Part shown: piece after piece, positions 60,958 through 64,000 of the stretch
How positions within the stretch are numbered: position 1 is the stretch's first letter
Layout of the letters: every line of letters starts with the position of its first letter
Source: Streptomyces subrutilus
Lineage (GTDB): Bacteria > Actinomycetota > Actinomycetes > Streptomycetales > Streptomycetaceae
Length of the DNA: 64,000 nucleotides
Reading direction: 5' to 3'
Assembly (NCBI RefSeq): GCF_008704535.1
Contig: NZ_CP023701.1
Coordinates: 248,001 to 312,000, forward strand
Position numbers and translations under genes: made by a program
The notes under the pieces: generated by a model
Seen by the model: the letters and a program-made list of their open reading frames with translations, nothing else
Database searches by the model: none
What the model was told of the DNA's origin: nothing

Positions 60958-61655
60958 GTGACCAGCGAGAACATAGCCAGAGCGTTTGAGGCGGGGGCCT
61001 CGTCTGCGGCTGTCGATGACCGGTTCCTGAACGAGCTCGTGGCCCGGGCCCAAGCCGAAGGCTTGCAGCTGACGGGCGAGGGCGGTCTGCTCCAGCAACT
61101 GACGAAGCGGCTGTTGGAGTCCGCCCTCGAGGGCGAGATGACGGACCATCTCGGTTATGACCGGCACGATCCGGCGGGCAAGAACGGCGGCAACTCGAGG
61201 AACGGGAAACGCTCCAAGATGGTCGTCACGGATGTCGGCCTGGTGGAGATCGAGGTGCCGCGGGATCGGGAGGGAGCGTTCGAGCCGCAGACCGCCTGGG
61301 CGGGCCCGCGCGCAGCGATCGGCAGGCTCGGGGACGACGAGTTCGCCGTAACCTTGGAGCTGCCCTCCGACCGCCGCGAGCAGCGCCTGGAGCAGCTGGT
61401 CCGGATGCTGCACATCCCGGTCACCCTGGACGATGATCGCGCCGTCGACGGCGCCGCCTCGGTCGGCGCCGCGGCCCCGGCCTCGGTCGGCTCCCGCGAC
61501 CTGGCCGCGTTCCAGAGGTCCGCCGATGCCGCCCTCTACGACGGCAAGGACACCGGCGCCCGGCCCTCGCGCCCAGCCAGCACGTCACCGTGCCGTCCCT
61601 TAACGGCCGCCGGGCCGACTGTCCGGGCACGGCCGCGCGGGGGTGGGCCGCATGA
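60958..61655 (+). pseudogene. IS256 transposase N-terminus fused in frame to a GGDEF-like C-terminus
   Basis: Residues 1-111 from GTG 60958 are a Mutator/IS256 transposase start: LLQQLTKRLLESALEGEMTD, HLGYDRHDPAGKNGGNSRNG, GLVEIEVPRDREGAFEPQ. Then, without a stop, AAIGRLGDDEFAVTLELPSD, VRMLHIPVTLDDDRAVDGAA and SADAALYDGKDTGA match the second half of a GGDEF-type domain, with GGDEF changed to LGDDEF. Near 61572 one base is missing in CGGCCC; with it restored the end reads APSQHVTVPSLNGRRADCPG, stop TGA 61653-61655. Neither half is complete, so diguanylate cyclase or transposase activity is very unlikely. Confidence 0.65.
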
Positions 61656-61923
61656 GCAGAGCGACCCTGCCCGAGGACGACTGGATCCGCGGACTCAGCA
61701 TCAAGCAGCCTGGACCACCGCGATCCTGACCGGCGCCAAGACGATCGAGAACCGCACCCGGGCATGGCGGTTAGGCTGGGTTCTCCAACACGCGAGCAAG
61801 AGCCTCGACCAGCCCACCCTGCGCACACCGCTGATCGCCCGAACCATCCTGTCCGCGCCGGAACTCGCCGCGGAACTCCCGGCCCTCGCCCACCGGCAGC
61901 CGGTGGCAGGCGAGAACCTGTGA
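61652..61923 (+). pseudogene. ASCH-domain-like protein, frameshifted
   Basis: ATG 61652 overlaps the GGDEF stop as ATGA. The start MSRATLPEDDWIRGLSIKQP is followed by a missing C in CAGCCTGG near 61713. The continuation WTTAILTGAKTIENRTRAWR, LGWVLQHASKSL matches the ASCH fold start (S-I-K-Q-P-W...I-x-x-G-x-K-x-x-E-x-R). ASCH proteins bind RNA or modified nucleotides. The 3' part, TPLIARTILSAPELAAELPA, is shortened. A pseudogene unless the indel is a sequencing error. Confidence 0.55.
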
Positions 61924-62150
61924 TCCGCACCGCCGATGGCTTCGACGTGCGGCGGGCCAGCAAGTGGGTGTCGAGAAAGCCCCGCTCAGACGCTGCGTCA
62001 TGGAGCAAGCGAGCCACTGTGACGAGGTCGGCGCCGGCCAGACCACTGAGCATCCGGAAGCGACTGAAAACGCGACTCGGGACCAGAGTTCCAGCCAGAA
62101 CCCTCAACCTTTCCCAGACACGGCCTGGGTATCTGGCCAATGGCTTCGGG

Positions 62151-62609
62151 TCAGGTCCGCTTGCGGCTCGCGAGCTCGTCAGAGAGCTCCTGCACATGGG
62201 CGGGGTCCGCGTCCCGGGCAAGGGCGACGTAGTGGTCCATGACGGCCGGCCGGTAGCGCACGGGCAACGTCTGTCCTGGGGCGAGTCGGGTGAGCTCGGT
62301 GATCGTGAGGTCTTCGTCTGCGATACCGCGGAACGAGATGCCGCCCACGGCCTCCACGTCGAACATCAGGACCACGCGAGGACTACCGTCGCTGCTGACC
62401 TCCCGCCAGTTGACGAGAACACCGAGCGCAAGCACCCCCGTACGCAGTTCCGCATTGCGCTTCCGTGCATCACTACTCAGGAGCGGGTTCGGGGCGATGC
62501 CCGGGAAGTCGGGCCCGACGCCGAGCGATTCCCGACTCAGGTCGGGCCTGAGCTGCGCCATCAGATCGTCGAGCTTCAGATCGTTGCGATTCTTCTTCCG
62601 ACCGAACAT
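62151..62609 (-). CDS. Hypothetical protein
   Basis: 152 residues from ATG 62609: MFGRKKNRNDLKLDDLMAQL, then a beta-rich part, VLALGVLVNWREVSSDGSPR, VVLMFDVEAVGGISFRGIAD, LAPGQTLPVRYRPAVMDHYV. The pattern (charged N-terminus, a small beta domain ending in a 'LxPGxxLPVRYxP' motif) occurs in other actinomycete proteins of unknown role. GC content is lower than around it. The upstream 230 bases to 61924 show no supportable gene. It is the only intact gene near the toxin's 3' side, so an immunity role was considered, but distance and strand argue against it. Confidence 0.6.
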   Translation of the reverse strand: MFGRKKNRNDLKLDDLMAQLRPDLSRESLGVGPDFPGIAPNPLLSSDARKRNAELRTGVLALGVLVNWREVSSDGSPRVVLMFDVEAVGGISFRGIADEDLTITELTRLAPGQTLPVRYRPAVMDHYVALARDADPAHVQELSDELASRKRT

Positions 62610-62867
62610 CCTGACCCCTTCCTCACACCGGTGCCGAACTCTCGGCTTGGCGCTTCACCCTCACTGCGATTGTATGTCGCGGCCATTCCCGACCTCCGGC
62701 GCATCGCCCCGTCCCTATGGGGTCGCCGTCTGCGGGCGCGGACGGGCTTCGGTCGGCGCACCTGGCTGTCGGACGAGCCACGTCCGCGAGCCGACAGGAG
62801 GACCAAGCCGTGCTCGATAGCGGCCCCGATCCCCGGGCAGGACATCAGGCTCCTCAACGAAGTGGGA

Positions 62868-63619
62868 CCGCGGGCCCTCAAGGTGCCGCGATTCTTGGCC
62901 CACAACGGCCTGGGCATCCCCGACACCGCGCGCCGAAGCGAGCCACGTGACCATGCCTCGCACCGCATCATCGCCAGCCTGCTGTCCAGCATCGTCCCAG
63001 AGATCAAAGAGTGGGTCGTGCTGCTGCGGTGGGAAGGCCGCAACGGCCGGCCCCACCCCCGCTACGCCACGATCAGGAACTGCCTCACCTACGCCCACCC
63101 GGCCCTGGTCGAGTGGGGGCGACGCTACCGAACACTGCGCAAGGTGACCCCGGCCGACGCCGCAATGGAAGCTCAAGTGGGCGAGGCGGCACGCCACCTG
63201 GGGATGGCGCTACGCAGCATCTCGCTCAAGCGCAACAAGACCACCTTGCGCGACCCCACCCGTGGCAGCGTTGTGCCTCACGGCCCTCACGGCCGCCGCG
63301 GACGCTCCCCAGCAACATGGGAGCCGGGCTCATCGACCGCGCGACCGGGGCCGCTGATCGCCTGGCCGTGGCTCTCGTCGCGAACCACGCGGTCGACCAA
63401 CGCGCACTCACCCGCATCCTCGTGGACGACCCGTCGGAAAGCCGGAGCCGCCTACTCATCAGACGTCGCCACGGGCTGCGCGTCGTCCACCTTGACGAGG
63501 TCACCGTCAGCCTCCTCGACCAGTGGCTTCGCGAGCGTTACCGCCGCTGGCCCGCAACGCGCAATCCGCACCCGCTCATCAGCCAGCAGACCGCCGCGGA
63601 GACGCCCGATGCCAGCTGA
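62868..63619 (+). pseudogene. Site-specific recombinase (tyrosine integrase-like), decayed
   Basis: First frame: EIKEWVVLLRWEGRNGRPHP, RYATIRNCLTYAHPALVEWG, MALRSISLKRNKTTLRDPTR (to about 63250). After a frame change, LPSNMGAGLIDRATGAADRL, AVALVANHAVDQRALTRILV, GLRVVHLDEVTVSLLDQWLR, ERYRRWPATRNPHPLISQQT, stop at 63619. The pattern matches Streptomyces phage/plasmid-type integrases, with the core-binding domain first and part of the catalytic domain after. The last catalytic helices (with the Tyr) are absent. One missing base would reconnect the frames. Confidence 0.55.
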
Positions 63620-63695
63620 AAGCCCGTGGCGGTGCAGCCGTGGGTCCGGCGTCATCCTCATGTGAATGTGATGCAACCCGTTCACCACCCTGGTC

Positions 63696-64000
63696 ATGGC
63701 CCGCGAGCCCATCCCGGCCAGGCCGTCCGTCTTCCCCGCCGGACCCACCCCGGACAAGAGCAACCCCGTCCCGTCTTGGAGGCCCCAGGCCCTGCGGGTG
63801 CTCGCCGAGCAGTGGACCGGCCCCCAGACGCTGACCGTCCTGAGCCCCGAATCCAGCAACGGCGACCGCGCAGACCGCTACGAGACCCAGGTCCACTGGG
63901 AGACCGAAGCCCGCGCCACGGCCACGGCCACGGCCACGGCGATCCTCTTCTGGATCCCCCGCGACCTCAAGACGCCGCCGTCCATGATCACCAACGTCGA
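63696..64000 (+). CDS. Nucleoside 2-deoxyribosyltransferase-like protein, N-terminal part (runs off the window)
   Basis: At least 101 residues from ATG 63696: SVFPAGPTPDKSNPVPSWRP, VLSPESSNGDRADRYETQVH, WETEARATATATATAILFWI, PRDLKTPPSMITNV. The pattern V-F-x-AGPTP...SWR...Y..Q..WE...L/A..A..I-x-FWIPR...TN-V-E is that of the Nuc_deoxyrib_tr family, which cleaves or exchanges nucleobases on (deoxy)ribose or modified nucleotides. A GCCACG hexamer repeated about four times (63915-63940) encodes the Ala-Thr run. The catalytic Glu would lie beyond base 64000. No good ribosome site is seen. Confidence 0.7.
   Translation, partial: MAREPIPARPSVFPAGPTPDKSNPVPSWRPQALRVLAEQWTGPQTLTVLSPESSNGDRADRYETQVHWETEARATATATATAILFWIPRDLKTPPSMITNV

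Noticed and set aside
62151-62609. Hypothetical protein as immunity gene of the RHS toxin
   Set aside because: It is 2.3 kb away, on the opposite strand and separated by IS remnants; nothing in its sequence suggests toxin binding.
1-64000. tRNA or rRNA genes and an integrase attachment site
   Set aside because: No recognisable tRNA arm pattern or rRNA sequence was noticed on reading, so none is reported; a covariance-model scan would be needed to exclude them.

Overview
The window is very GC-rich actinomycete DNA. The gene content (SCO6745-family protein, PucR, GntR, PadR and HxlR regulators, two P450s, a cyclodipeptide synthase, an M9 collagenase, DrrAB-like transporter genes) points to a Streptomyces chromosome, probably an accessory or arm region. 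All functional calls are from reading translated sequence. No database search was run.

Layout. 1-8.6 kb: the start of a SulP permease, a 2-oxoglutarate oxygenase, a ricin-type lectin, and between them decayed pieces (PPOX-like gene, transposase fragments, a broken mobile-element operon) joined by GC-rich low-complexity blocks. 8.7-13.1 kb: three regulator/target groups (methionine aminopeptidase/XRE, SCO6745-family protein, GntR/YbhB). 13.2-14.1 kb: more gene fragments. 14.3-19.3 kb: a minus-strand sugar operon with two paralogous GT4 glycosyltransferases, a dimethylformamidase-like protein and an NDP-sugar epimerase. 20.1-25.8 kb: a plus-strand operon that looks like a RiPP biosynthetic cluster: a 24-residue precursor-like peptide, an HExxH peptide-hydroxylase-like protein, a YcaO protein, a methyltransferase, a P450, a ferredoxin and an aldo/keto reductase. 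26.0-34.9 kb: imine-reductase-like gene/HxlR pair, secreted collagenase, LysR, and an XRE/MFS efflux pair. 35.3-37.9 kb: a second natural-product cluster, cyclodipeptide synthase, P450 and methyltransferase. 38.3-45.5 kb: EF-hand protein, PucR, ferredoxin reductase plus fatty acid desaturase, PadR plus ABC exporter. 45.5-51 kb: fragments (UvrA-like, integrase-like, DUF6087-like, ISL3, Mrr-like), two secreted glycine-rich proteins of PGRS character and a frameshifted PP2C phosphatase. 51.7-59.9 kb: one 2741-residue secreted SpvB/RHS polymorphic toxin with a type 44-like toxin tip. 60-64 kb: IS remnants, a transposase-GGDEF fusion, an ASCH gene, a decayed integrase, and the start of a nucleoside deoxyribosyltransferase-like gene.

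The most interesting system is the operon at 20119-25767. Its precursor has no Cys, Thr or aromatic residue and only one Ser, at the C-terminus, so the YcaO protein is unlikely to make ordinary thiazoles or oxazoles. A second theme is genome decay: at least eight frameshifts, mostly single-base losses in G or C runs, lie in the fragment-rich stretches, while the two biosynthetic clusters read through cleanly.
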